Origin: Sinosporangium siamense | GTDB taxonomy: Bacteria > Actinomycetota > Actinomycetes > Streptosporangiales > Streptosporangiaceae | Length of the DNA stretch: 64,000 bases | Assembly (NCBI RefSeq): GCF_016863435.1 | Contig: NZ_BOOW01000022.1 | Location: 1 to 64,000, forward strand | Direction of reading: 5' to 3' | Shown here: piece by piece, positions 24,546-32,757 of the stretch | Position numbering within the stretch: position 1 is the first letter of the stretch | Layout of the letters: the number at the start of each line of letters is the position of its first letter | Notes under the pieces: model-generated | Seen by the model: the letters and a program-made list of their open reading frames with translations, nothing else | Told to the model about the DNA's origin: nothing | Database searches by the model: none | Translations under genes and position numbers: made by a program

Positions 24546-25574
24546 ATGAAGGGGGACAAGAGAACCACCGTCCGCCTGCCGTTTGTCGTGGTGAGCCCGC
24601 TCAGTGCGGTCATGCGACGAGTGTTTTATGCGGCTTGCGCCCTGCTCGTGGTCTTTCTGCTCGTAGCAGTTGACCTCGATGGATACAAGGACAACTACGA
24701 CGGAAAGGTGTCGCTGCTCGACGCGCTTTACTACGCCACGGTCACGGTCTCCACCACGGGTTATGGCGACATCACCCCAGTCACCCCCATGGCCCGACTG
24801 GTGAACATCGTGGCGATCACCCCACTGCGGGTTGTCTTCCTGGTCATCCTGGTGGGAACCACCTTGGAGGTCCTGACCAGGCGTACCCGCGAAGAGATCG
24901 TCGCCAAACACTGGAGATCACGTTTGAAGAACCACACCATCGTCGTCGGATACGGCACCAAGGGCCGTGCCGCGATCCGCACGCTGATCGAGAACGATCG
25001 GACCAAGGACAGCATCATCGTGATCGACCCCAACGGGAGCGAGATCGAGGAGGCCAACAACCTGGGGCTCGCCGGCGTGATCGGCGACGGCACCCGCAGC
25101 GACGTGCTGAACCGCGCCGCGATCACCCAGGCGCGCGAAGTGATCGTCGCCACCCAGCGCGACGACACCACCGCCCTCGTCACCCTCACCGCCCGCCAGC
25201 TCAACCCCAAGGCCACGATCGTGGCCGCCGTCCGCGAGGCCGAGAACGACCCTCTCGTACGGCAGGGCGGGGCAGACGTGGTCATCACCTCGTCCGACGC
25301 CGCGGGCCGGATGCTCGGCATCGCCACCCAGAGCCCGGCGGTCAGCTCCCTGATCGACGACTTCCTCGTCTACGGCAGCGGCCTCGACCTCTACGAGCGC
25401 CCGATCGCCCCGCACGAGGTGGGGCGGGGCCCGCGCGACTGCTCCGAGATCGTCGTGGCCGTGGTCCGCAAGGGCGAGGTCATGACCTACGCCGACCCCC
25501 GCGCCACCCGGCTGCTCATCGGCGACCGGCTCGTGGTCATCCACGTGTCGAAGGCCGACGAAACGGAGAAGTAG
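24546..25574 (+). CDS. Two-TM potassium channel with RCK/TrkA domains
   Basis: A 342-residue membrane protein: helix 1 (about 23-43), a pore loop with selectivity filter TTGYGD (70-75), helix 2 (about 86-108), then a cytoplasmic RCK/TrkA-N Rossmann domain starting at IVVGYGTKGRAA (132-143) and a TrkA-C-like end. It should form a tetrameric K+ channel gated by nucleotide or ions bound to the RCK ring. The start at 24546 is chosen from the TAGGAT hexamer at 24533-24538, which would put the transcript start at or near the ATG, and from the domain boundary. Its 3' end overlaps the convergent cbiO-like gene by 38 bp. Confidence 0.93.
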   Translation: MKGDKRTTVRLPFVVVSPLSAVMRRVFYAACALLVVFLLVAVDLDGYKDNYDGKVSLLDALYYATVTVSTTGYGDITPVTPMARLVNIVAITPLRVVFLVILVGTTLEVLTRRTREEIVAKHWRSRLKNHTIVVGYGTKGRAAIRTLIENDRTKDSIIVIDPNGSEIEEANNLGLAGVIGDGTRSDVLNRAAITQAREVIVATQRDDTTALVTLTARQLNPKATIVAAVREAENDPLVRQGGADVVITSSDAAGRMLGIATQSPAVSSLIDDFLVYGSGLDLYERPIAPHEVGRGPRDCSEIVVAVVRKGEVMTYADPRATRLLIGDRLVVIHVSKADETEK

Positions 25575-26313
25575 CCGGGGGCGCGAAGCCGTACGGCAGC
25601 TCCAGGCGGTGGCGGGCGAGCAGCTCCGCGTCGGCGAGGATCTCCCCCGTCGGCCCGTCGGCGGCGATCACGCCACCGGAGAGGATCAGCGCGCGGTCAC
25701 ACAACTCCATCGCATAAGGCAGGTCGTGGGTGACCATGAGCACGGTGACGTCGAGCCCGCGCAGGATCTCGGCGAGCTCACGGCGCGCGGCGGGGTCGAG
25801 GTTCGACGAGGGCTCGTCGAGCACGAGGACATCCGGCTCCATCGCGAGCACCGTGGCCACCGCCACCCTGCGGCGCTGGCCGAAGGACAGGTGGTGCGGC
25901 GGCCGGTCGATCGCCTCCGCCATGCCGACCCGGTCGAGGGCGCGCTCGACCCGGCGCTCCAGTTCCTCCCCGCGCAGGCCGAGGTTGGCCGGGCCGAACG
26001 CCACGTCGTCCCGGACGGTCGGCATGAAGAGCTGGTCGTCGGGGTCCTGGAAGACGAGTCCCACCCTGCGGCGGATCTCCCGCAGGGTGTCCGGGCGCAC
26101 CGGCAGCCCGGCCACCTCCACCGAGCCGTGTCCCGCGGTCAGGATGCCGTTGAGGTGCATGACGAGGGTGGTCTTGCCCGCGCCGTTGGGCCCGAGCAGC
26201 GCGACTCGCTCTCCGGGCGCGATCGCCATGTCGACCCCGAAGAGCGCCTGTGTGCCGTCGGGGTAGGCGTAGGCGAGGGCCTCCACGCGCAGCGACGGCG
26301 GCGGCGCGCTCAC
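25537..26313 (-). CDS. cbiO: ECF-type cobalt/nickel transporter ATPase
   Basis: A 258-residue ABC ATPase of the energy-coupling factor type. Walker A is GPNGAGKTT (41-49), Q-loop in VFQDPDDQLF, signature LSFGQRRRVAVA, Walker B VLVLDEPSS, and the switch His in VTHD. The PDDQLF variant of the Q-loop is typical of CbiO/EcfA. The GTG at 26313 is chosen for its GGGGAGG seven bases upstream. Last gene of cbiM-cbiQ-cbiO on the minus strand, starting 106 bp after cbiQ. The final 38 bp overlap the convergent potassium channel gene. Confidence 0.93.
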   Translation of the reverse strand: MSAPPPSLRVEALAYAYPDGTQALFGVDMAIAPGERVALLGPNGAGKTTLVMHLNGILTAGHGSVEVAGLPVRPDTLREIRRRVGLVFQDPDDQLFMPTVRDDVAFGPANLGLRGEELERRVERALDRVGMAEAIDRPPHHLSFGQRRRVAVATVLAMEPDVLVLDEPSSNLDPAARRELAEILRGLDVTVLMVTHDLPYAMELCDRALILSGGVIAADGPTGEILADAELLARHRLELPYGFAPPATSPFRRPSTRG

Positions 26314-26419
26314 CGGCACGCCTCCCCGGCCACGTGATGGGAAACCCGGCACCACCCCTCCTCCCGGCGGCGAGCCCGGTCGCCGCGCCTCGCCCAGATC
26401 CGGCGGTGATGCGATCCGC

Positions 26420-27205
26420 TCACCACGCACCCCCCAGCGCGGCTCCCACCGTGCCTCCCACCGCCGCCACCGCCAGTGCCGTCCCGGGCAGTGACGCGGC
26501 GACCGCCCACTGCCGCCACGAGGCCGACAGGTCTTGCGTCACCGGCATGGACCCGGTGTATCCCCGGCTCAGCATCGCCAGGTGCACCCGCTCGCCCCGC
26601 TCGTAGGAGCGGATGAACAGCGCGCCCGCCGAGCGCGCGATCACGGGCGCGTGGCGGAGGTCCCTGGCCTGGAAGCCGCGTGACTCGCGGGCGATCCGCA
26701 TGCGCCGCGCCTCGCCGGCGATCACGTCCATGTAGCGCAGCATGAACATCGCGATCTGCACGAGCAGCGACGGCACCCGGAGGCGCCGCGCGCCGAGCAG
26801 CATCATGTGCGGCTCGGTGGTGGCGGCGAGCAGGACGGCGGCCACCACGCCGAGGGTGGCCTTGGCCAGGATGTTCCACGAGGCCCAGAGGCCCTCCACG
26901 CTCAACGCCACCCCGAACACATCGATCCGCTCACCGAGCCCGATGAACGGGATGACCACCGCGAAGGCCACGAACGGCGCCTCGATCACCATGCGCCGCA
27001 ACACGAACCCCGGCGGCACATGCGCCGTCGCCGCCACCACACCGAGCGGCAGGCCGTAGGCCGCGAGAACCCACACCCACTCGCGCGGGGTCGCCACCAC
27101 GACCACCGCGAAGGCGGCCACGGCGAGCAGCTTGCACTGCGGCGGCAGCCGGTGCACGACCGTGTGTCCCGGACGGTAGAGCCTGTGGTGGTGCCCGGCT
27201 CCCAC
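26420..27205 (-). CDS. cbiQ: ECF transporter transmembrane protein CbiQ
   Basis: A 261-residue membrane coupling subunit with about five hydrophobic segments. The coupling helix contains the Ala-Arg-containing motifs seen in CbiQ/EcfT: MRIARESRGF and, near the C-terminus, RSYERGERVHLAMLSRGYTG. It transmits ATP hydrolysis by CbiO to the substrate-binding CbiM. The N-terminal HHH may touch metal but this is speculative. It begins 4 bp after cbiM and is clearly cotranscribed. Confidence 0.92.
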   Translation of the reverse strand: MGAGHHHRLYRPGHTVVHRLPPQCKLLAVAAFAVVVVATPREWVWVLAAYGLPLGVVAATAHVPPGFVLRRMVIEAPFVAFAVVIPFIGLGERIDVFGVALSVEGLWASWNILAKATLGVVAAVLLAATTEPHMMLLGARRLRVPSLLVQIAMFMLRYMDVIAGEARRMRIARESRGFQARDLRHAPVIARSAGALFIRSYERGERVHLAMLSRGYTGSMPVTQDLSASWRQWAVAASLPGTALAVAAVGGTVGAALGGAW

Positions 27206-27209
27206 GCCG

Positions 27210-28241
27210 CTAGCCCCGCTCCGTCTTCGAGGCCGCGCGTTTCCCGGCCTGTCCGCGCCCCACGGCGAGGAACAGGCCGCCGCCCACCCCGAGGGTCACC
27301 GCGACCCCGATCACGCCCGCGACGCCCACCGGGACGCCGCCGGCGTCGCCGTAGTCGGCGAGGGGCTGCCCGGCGAGGGCGTGATCGACCGCGACGACGC
27401 CGAAGCCGGTGTCCTCGGCCACTCGCTCGAGGCCGTCGGGCGAGGCGGAGGCGAAGAAGCTGAGCACGCCGGCCAGCAGCGCGGTGACCGCGATGCCGCC
27501 GAGCACGAACCTCCCGGGCCGGGCCGGCGCCCGCTCGGGAGCGGGGGCGGGGGCGGTCACCTCGCCGCCGGCGGTCTTCAAGGTCAGCGGCGCGGTGAGG
27601 CTCCGCGCGGCGTAGACGAGATCGGGGCGGACGGCGAGCACGCTGCTCACGGTCACCGCCGTGATGAGGCCCTCGCCGAGACCGATGAGCACATGCACCC
27701 CGCCCATCGCGACGGCCACCGAGGTCACCTCGATCGGGGCGTTGCCCCCGATCCAGAACATCAGCGTGAACACCAGGGCGGAGGCGGGCACCGACAGCAG
27801 CGCCGCCAGGAAGGCCCCCGCGACCACGGATCCCGGCCTTCGCGGCAACACCCCCGTCACCAGCTTGAACACCCCCCATCCCACCAGCACCGTGACGATG
27901 CCCATGAGGGTGATGTTGACCCCGAGCGCGGTCAGACCGCCGTCGGCGAAGAAGAACGCCTGCACGGCGAGCACGACGGTCAGGCACAACACGGCGGTGG
28001 CGGGCCCGGCGAGGACCGCGGCGAGCGCCCCGCCGAGCAGGTGGCCGCTCGTGCCCGCCGCCACGGGGAAGTTGAGCATTTGAACGGCGAAGACGAAGGC
28101 CGCCACGAGGCCGGCCACGGGTGCGGTGCGGTCGTCGAGTTCGCGACGGGCTCCGCGCAGGCAGTAGGCGACACCGGCGGCGGCGACGACACCGGCGGAG
28201 ACGGAGACGGCGAGGTTGAAGAAGCCATCGGGTACGTGCAC
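27210..28241 (-). CDS. cbiM: Cobalt/nickel ECF substrate-specific subunit, CbiM fused to a PDGLE (CbiN-like) domain
   Basis: A 343-residue membrane protein. With the GTG at 28241 (GGAGG eight bases upstream) the N-terminus is MHVPDGF, matching the family's metal-binding M-H-x-P-D-G start; longer starts would bury it. About seven helices follow, including SGHLLGGALAAVLAGP. The C-terminal 80 residues contain ASPDGLERVAED and a last helix, i.e. a PDGLE/CbiN-like domain fused on, so no separate cbiN is needed. Takes up Co2+ or Ni2+; which of the two is not readable. A TTGCA-GG-TGCAA palindrome lies upstream. Confidence 0.92.
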   Translation of the reverse strand: MHVPDGFFNLAVSVSAGVVAAAGVAYCLRGARRELDDRTAPVAGLVAAFVFAVQMLNFPVAAGTSGHLLGGALAAVLAGPATAVLCLTVVLAVQAFFFADGGLTALGVNITLMGIVTVLVGWGVFKLVTGVLPRRPGSVVAGAFLAALLSVPASALVFTLMFWIGGNAPIEVTSVAVAMGGVHVLIGLGEGLITAVTVSSVLAVRPDLVYAARSLTAPLTLKTAGGEVTAPAPAPERAPARPGRFVLGGIAVTALLAGVLSFFASASPDGLERVAEDTGFGVVAVDHALAGQPLADYGDAGGVPVGVAGVIGVAVTLGVGGGLFLAVGRGQAGKRAASKTERG

Positions 28242-28288
28242 GATCAGCCTCCGGGGTGCGTGCTCGATCTCCACTTTAGGCTTTCCTA

Positions 28289-28300
28289 TTGCAGGTGCAA
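28289..28300 (-). promoter_or_regulatory. Short palindrome upstream of cbiMQO
   Basis: TTGCAGGTGCAA, symmetric except for the central GG, 48 bp before the cbiM start. TTGCA half-sites are found in nickel- and other metal-sensor operators of actinomycetes (Nur box), but spacing here is shorter than the Nur consensus I know. A metal-responsive operator is a guess. Confidence 0.3.
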
Positions 28301-28310
28301 GAGGGGCGCA

Positions 28311-30233
28311 TCAACGAATCATTCGCCGGAAGGCCGTCCCCGGCTTCATGATTTTTACGGTCGCGCTCAGCCTGCCTTTGCCGTTCGTCACGTAGGGCCG
28401 GACCGTCCGCCGGACCGGGCCCCGCCACCAGCTTTTCGCCGCCGTCACCACCTGGGGCTCGGCCTCGATCCTGAACCTCACGGGCGGTCCGCCGAGCCGC
28501 ATCTCCACATAGGCGTCCCAGGTGCCGGGGCCGAGCCGCCCGACCACCGGCCGCACGGCGAACTGGTTGCCCGGCAGCATCACCACCGGCTCCTTGTGCT
28601 CCTGCCCCGTGGTGCGCTCGCGCCACACCAGATGGCGCAGCCCGCCGGTGCCGAGCTCGCCGTCGCCCACCTTGATCTCACCGTCGAGCACCAGCCGGTG
28701 CCCGAACGCCCACCGCGTCGCCCGCAGCCGCACCCGCCCCGGCACCGCCACCACGTGCCCGCCGACGTCGACGCTGAGGTTGCCGTGCGTGCGCGTGAAG
28801 TACGGCAGGAGCACGACGTCGTCCACCACGCAGGGAGCCGGGCGAGCCACCCGATCGTCGCGGTCCGCGCCAAGCCTTCCGAGCCTGGTCACACCTTCGC
28901 AGGTGACCGCGGCATAGGCGTCCCACACCCCAGAGGCCAGGCCCGCCGGGTCGAGTGCCGCCGCGAACCCGCGCGGCCCGCCGGCCACCTGGGCCACCAC
29001 GTCCTGGTGGCCGCCCCTGCGCGGGCGGAGCACCAGTGCGATCTCGCACTCGCCCGCCGGGTCAAGCCCTTCGAGTATCGCCGTGCCGGTGACCGACAGG
29101 CGGCCGTTGTGCCAGCTCAACCCGGTCAGCCGGCTGCGCACGGAGGCGGCCTCGATCTGCGCCAGCCGTACCAGCCTGTCGATGTCGGCGAGTGAGTCCA
29201 GCCGCTGGCGGTCGATCGACGGCAGGCGTTTGCGCACCCCCTCGGTCAGCCACTCGTCGCACAGCCCCGCCACCTCCTCGGCGATCTGCTTGCGCTCCAC
29301 CTCCTCCGCCACGAGGAACGGCCGGCCGAGCTGGGCCAGCGCGTCGAGCCGGAAATGGCGGCGCAGCAGGTGGTCGCGGAGCGGGCCGGGCCGGATGTGG
29401 CGGGCCATGAGCGCGATCGGCCCCTTGATCATGCGCAGCCAGGCGACCGGGTCGCGGCTGCCCGGCTGCTGCATGATGCTCGTGCCGTCGGAGCGGGACA
29501 CCAGGTGATAGCAGTCGTAGTCGGCCATGACCGAGATGACGCCGGCGTGGCAGTAGGCATGGGTGGTGAAGACGATGTCCTCGCCGACCACGAGATCCTC
29601 GTCGAACAGGATGCGGTGCTTGGTCAGCATGGCCCGGCGGAAGAGCTTGAAGCAGCTCAGGCTGTTGTAGACCGCGCTGTCGCCCAGGTCGGCCCGGTCG
29701 ACGCTGCGGTGGAACATCGACTCCGGCGCACGCCTGCCGTGGCCGACGACACGGCCGAGCACGATGTCGGCGCAGTTGCGGTCGGCCATGGCCAGCATGC
29801 GCTCCAGCGCCTCCGGCCCCAGATAGTCGTCGGCGTCGCAGAAGAACACGTAGCGTCCGCGGGCGTGGGCCAGGCCGAGGTTGCGCGGCCCGCCGGCCCC
29901 GCCGCGGTGCTCATGGCGGAGGACTTTGACCACGCCGCGGTGGTAACCGGCGTAAAGGGCGAGCAACTCCGACGAGCCATCGGTGGAGCCGTCGTCCACG
30001 ACGACGATCTCCTTGCTGACCCGCTGGACCAGGATCGAGGTGAGGCAGCGGTCGAGATAGGCACGGCAGTCGCGCACAGGCACGATCACGGTGACGTCCA
30101 CGCTCATCTCGACGGCGCTCTCGGCGGCCTCCTCGACGGCGTGGGCGCCGCGCGGGGCGGGAACCCCGGGCACGCCCTCCGCCGCCTCCGGCGGCCTCGA
30201 CTGCCTCGCCATCCGGCTGATCAGACCGGCCAC
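28311..30233 (-). CDS. Family 2 glycosyltransferase with long C-terminal beta-rich extension
   Basis: A 640-residue GT-A glycosyltransferase. The nucleotide-sugar domain (about 45-290) has VIVPVRDCRAYL, VVVDDGSTDGS (78-88), GGPRNLGLAHARG and the metal-binding FCDADD (131-136). After a helical spacer (to about 380), roughly 260 residues contain two or more beta-sandwich-like segments (LSVTGTAILEGLDP, LRATRWAFGHRLVLDGEI) and a basic C-terminus. Such extensions are known in teichoic acid or capsule transferases of actinomycetes. The GTG at 30233 has AGGGGG upstream. No polysaccharide cluster surrounds it, so the acceptor is unknown. Confidence 0.85.
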   Translation of the reverse strand: MAGLISRMARQSRPPEAAEGVPGVPAPRGAHAVEEAAESAVEMSVDVTVIVPVRDCRAYLDRCLTSILVQRVSKEIVVVDDGSTDGSSELLALYAGYHRGVVKVLRHEHRGGAGGPRNLGLAHARGRYVFFCDADDYLGPEALERMLAMADRNCADIVLGRVVGHGRRAPESMFHRSVDRADLGDSAVYNSLSCFKLFRRAMLTKHRILFDEDLVVGEDIVFTTHAYCHAGVISVMADYDCYHLVSRSDGTSIMQQPGSRDPVAWLRMIKGPIALMARHIRPGPLRDHLLRRHFRLDALAQLGRPFLVAEEVERKQIAEEVAGLCDEWLTEGVRKRLPSIDRQRLDSLADIDRLVRLAQIEAASVRSRLTGLSWHNGRLSVTGTAILEGLDPAGECEIALVLRPRRGGHQDVVAQVAGGPRGFAAALDPAGLASGVWDAYAAVTCEGVTRLGRLGADRDDRVARPAPCVVDDVVLLPYFTRTHGNLSVDVGGHVVAVPGRVRLRATRWAFGHRLVLDGEIKVGDGELGTGGLRHLVWRERTTGQEHKEPVVMLPGNQFAVRPVVGRLGPGTWDAYVEMRLGGPPVRFRIEAEPQVVTAAKSWWRGPVRRTVRPYVTNGKGRLSATVKIMKPGTAFRRMIR

Positions 30234-30739
30234 CGTCGCCCCCTGCGATTACGTAACGCTTACTCAACGCTTCAGTATGTGACTGTCGAACCTCTTCGTG
30301 GGCGTGTTCTCCGGGGTTTGTTGACCTAGGTCGAGGGAGTGGCGACGACATTTCCGATTTATGCGGCATGGGGGGTGGTGGGGGAGGTCTGAAATGTGGG
30401 GCTTTCGCGGTGCTCACCGGTCATTAGCTCGCTTTATCGGCATTAGTTCGGCCACCCCCTCCCCCAGGTTGCCCTACCCGGGCGATAGCCATAAACGACT
30501 TGCTTCCATCGGCGTGAACCGAGGGGTCGCCCCGGCTCCCACGAGACACGCCCCGGACCGTCGCCGCAGGTGCTTGGGGGTGCGACCAAGATCGGGATAC
30601 TGTCGTGCCCGTCCAACCGCCAACAGAAAGACATCACCTTCCGGAATGCATCAAGAATGCCACGGATAGTTGTCGGAGTCCCCACAAAAAGGCTCATCGT
30701 TGGCATTTCGGGCGCCGCTGCGAGCAGAAAGGGAATACC
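30234..30739. other. Intergenic region between divergent genes
   Basis: About 500 bp separating the glycosyltransferase (minus) and the Cys-rich protein gene (plus). The only structure I see is the perfect palindrome GACCTAGGTC at 30323-30332, within TTGACCTAGGTC. No gene or RNA is supported. Confidence 0.5.
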
Positions 30740-31681
30740 GTGAAGAGGTATCTACTTTTCGACGACGGATGCCACGTCTGCGCTTCCACCGCTAAAGGGG
30801 TCGAAGAGGACTCCGGATATTGGCTTGTGGCGCGAAGCCTGCGCGACCCCCACATGAAAACCCTCCTCGACACTCACAAGCCCGGCTGGAAGCACCGCCC
30901 CACTCTCGTCGAGGACGACGGAACCCACATCCGCGTCTCCACCGGCCTCGCCATGTCCGCCCGCCTCACGGCGGGTGTCGGCCTGCGCCGTACCGCACGC
31001 ATCGCCCGTCGCGTCGCTCGCCGCTTCGCCCGCGAGACCTCCGCCCCCGCCGCCGAGGGCCGCCGCGACGCCCTCCGCGCCGCCGGTGTCGGCGCCCTCG
31101 CCCTCCTCGGCCTCACCTTCGGCGTCACACCCGCCGGCGCCCGCGCGCCCGGCGACCCCGACCTGCTCCAGGGCGCCGCGCTCAAGAGGGCCCTCGACGC
31201 CGCACAGCGTGACGCGCAGGTGAAGACCGCCGTCGGGGAGCTGTCCGCCGCGGGCTTCGACGGCGCCGTCAAGCAGGCGCTCGCCTTCACCGGCGACACG
31301 GGCTCGACCGTCGTCGTGCTCTTCTTCGCCCCGCTGAACAAGGCCGAGGCGAAGAACCGCGCCGCCGTGTTGTCCCATCAATACGGCGGGACACTCGAGC
31401 AGGCGAAGACCCTGGTGGAATACGTGTCGGCCGACCTCGACACCATCAAGAAGAAGGACTCCTTCAGCAGCGAGGACTTCCACGTCACACGCGGCGCCGC
31501 CGCGCCTGCCGGCGCCGGGGAATACTTCGGGTGCATGCTCACCTGCGTCGGTGGCCAATGCACGATTCCGGCGATGCGCTGCCGGGCGCTGATCTTCCTG
31601 TGGGCCGTGCTCGCGTGCATGGTGGCGGTGTGCGGCTCCAAGGCGCGAAGCTGCCACGGGATTTGCAAGACGCTCTGGTGA
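30740..31681 (+). CDS. CxxC thiol domain + Tat-like signal + eight-cysteine hydrophobic tail protein
   Basis: A 313-residue protein of unusual build. Residues 1-95 resemble a DCC-type thiol-disulfide domain (YLLFDDGCHVC, Cys11 and Cys14). Residues 108-135 read RRDALRAAGVGALALLGLTFGV and onwards, a twin-Arg plus hydrophobic stretch ending in AGARA like a Tat signal, but internal. Residues 140-250 form a soluble Ala/Lys-rich domain. The last 52 residues carry eight Cys (265, 269, 274, 281, 293, 298, 305, 309) around a hydrophobic core. This tail recalls halocin C8-like bacteriocin domains, where the preceding part acts as immunity protein; that comparison is from memory. GTG start with AAGGGA upstream. 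Confidence 0.7.
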   Translation: MKRYLLFDDGCHVCASTAKGVEEDSGYWLVARSLRDPHMKTLLDTHKPGWKHRPTLVEDDGTHIRVSTGLAMSARLTAGVGLRRTARIARRVARRFARETSAPAAEGRRDALRAAGVGALALLGLTFGVTPAGARAPGDPDLLQGAALKRALDAAQRDAQVKTAVGELSAAGFDGAVKQALAFTGDTGSTVVVLFFAPLNKAEAKNRAAVLSHQYGGTLEQAKTLVEYVSADLDTIKKKDSFSSEDFHVTRGAAAPAGAGEYFGCMLTCVGGQCTIPAMRCRALIFLWAVLACMVAVCGSKARSCHGICKTLW

Positions 31682-31754
31682 CATTCGGACGGATGCCCCA
31701 TCACGGGACACCCGTCACAGTCCAGAACCAACTCCGGTGGCATTGTCAGATGGT

Positions 31755-31792
31755 GGCCTGGCGGCGGCTGAACGATCAGCCGTCACCAGGCC
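31755..31792 (+). terminator. Hairpin after the Cys-rich protein gene
   Basis: Two-part stem: GGCCTGG and CGGCTGA (31755-31771) pair with TCAGCCG and CCAGGCC (31776-31792) around a 3-nt internal loop and 4-nt apical loop. Located 73 bp past the stop. No long U-run. The rest of 31682-32049 holds the palindrome described next and no gene. Confidence 0.6.
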
Positions 31793-31960
31793 ATCCATCG
31801 TTTGGGGCTGTCAGCCTGATTCCCCTGGCAAATTGCAAGGATGGCGATATAGAGGATGACGTTGACGAGATCGACTTATCGGTTCCCACCGTGTGATCGT
31901 CACACCTGTTCTCTGCTTGTTCCACGGTTTCAGCCCCCAATTGTCAAGGGCTATGTCCAG

Positions 31961-31988
31961 GAGTGACGTCACTCGGGGCGGGTAAGCT
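31961..31988 (+). promoter_or_regulatory. Perfect 14-bp palindrome and -10 box upstream of an unknown gene
   Basis: GAGTGACGTCACTC (31961-31974) is a perfect palindrome. A TAAGCT hexamer follows at 31983-31988, so the palindrome sits where an operator between -35 and -10 would be. It precedes the 235-residue protein gene starting at 32050. Confidence 0.5.
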
Positions 31989-32049
31989 GCCCTCGCACCA
32001 GGCAGAGTTGGTGCACATAAGCAGTCGAATCCCGCCCAGGAGTCAAAAA

Positions 32050-32757
32050 GTGACAATCGATCCAATTAGCAAAATCCAGACAGCTTTGGAGAAAACCCTC
32101 AAGCACGGAACATTCAACTTCGACTGGTTTGTCGGCACCAGGGAAGGTGTCTCCATCGGCGGCAGCGGCACCGGCTACATGGACCTCGCCGTCCCCGCCA
32201 TCGCCACCAGCATGGTGCTCGACGTCCTGCCCGACAAAGGCGGCGACATCGTCACCATGCCCAGCTTCTACTCCGGCACCTCGATCTACCAGCGCGTCAA
32301 CGACGATCCCGTCGAATGGGTCGAGATCGACGTCCACGGACTCGGCGTCACCCCCGTCGCCCCCCTCTACTGGTTGTACGGCATAGCCGACGCCACCACC
32401 CGCCCCGCCGACACCGCGACCCGCTCCATCGACGTCGACATCGACTTCGCCAAGGCCGTCCGTGACAGCCCACCGGGCATCGGCTCCTCCATCGGCGAGG
32501 GCATCGAGGAAAGCCATCCCGGCCTGTCCCACGAACGGGCCCACGGCAAGGTCGTGCTGTCCCCCGACGGCTACATCAGCACCATCGAAGTCGACGTGCC
32601 CGGCGTCGCGAGCTTCGACCCCGGCCTCGCCCTTCCGCCGCGGCTCGTCACCCTCGACCTGCGGCCCACCACACGACGGCCGATCGAACTTCCCGCGACA
32701 AACGTGCATCTCAGCGTGCAGCAGTTCATCGACACGTTGCTGGGGGACGGCGACTAA
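32050..32757 (+). CDS. Hypothetical protein, weak LppX/LprG-like pattern
   Basis: A 235-residue protein not recognised with confidence. The GTG start has AGGAGT eight bases upstream. It begins DPISKIQTALEKTLKHGTFNF and alternates polar and hydrophobic beta strands (EWVEIDVHGLG, GKVVLSPDGYISTIEVDVPG). The pattern, an 'average Y at step X' test of strand-strand-'YWLYGIAD', resembles the LppX/LprG lipoprotein fold, but there is no signal peptide or lipobox here, so it would be cytoplasmic or lack its leader. Acidic overall. Expression is probably governed by the palindrome at 31961-31974. The neighbouring Cys-rich protein may be unrelated. Confidence 0.6.
   Translation: MTIDPISKIQTALEKTLKHGTFNFDWFVGTREGVSIGGSGTGYMDLAVPAIATSMVLDVLPDKGGDIVTMPSFYSGTSIYQRVNDDPVEWVEIDVHGLGVTPVAPLYWLYGIADATTRPADTATRSIDVDIDFAKAVRDSPPGIGSSIGEGIEESHPGLSHERAHGKVVLSPDGYISTIEVDVPGVASFDPGLALPPRLVTLDLRPTTRRPIELPATNVHLSVQQFIDTLLGDGD

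Noticed and set aside
28242-28310. Searched for a cobalamin riboswitch ahead of cbiM
   Set aside because: The gap between cbiM and the next gene is about 70 bp, too short for a full cobalamin riboswitch, and no B12-box-like sequence was seen.
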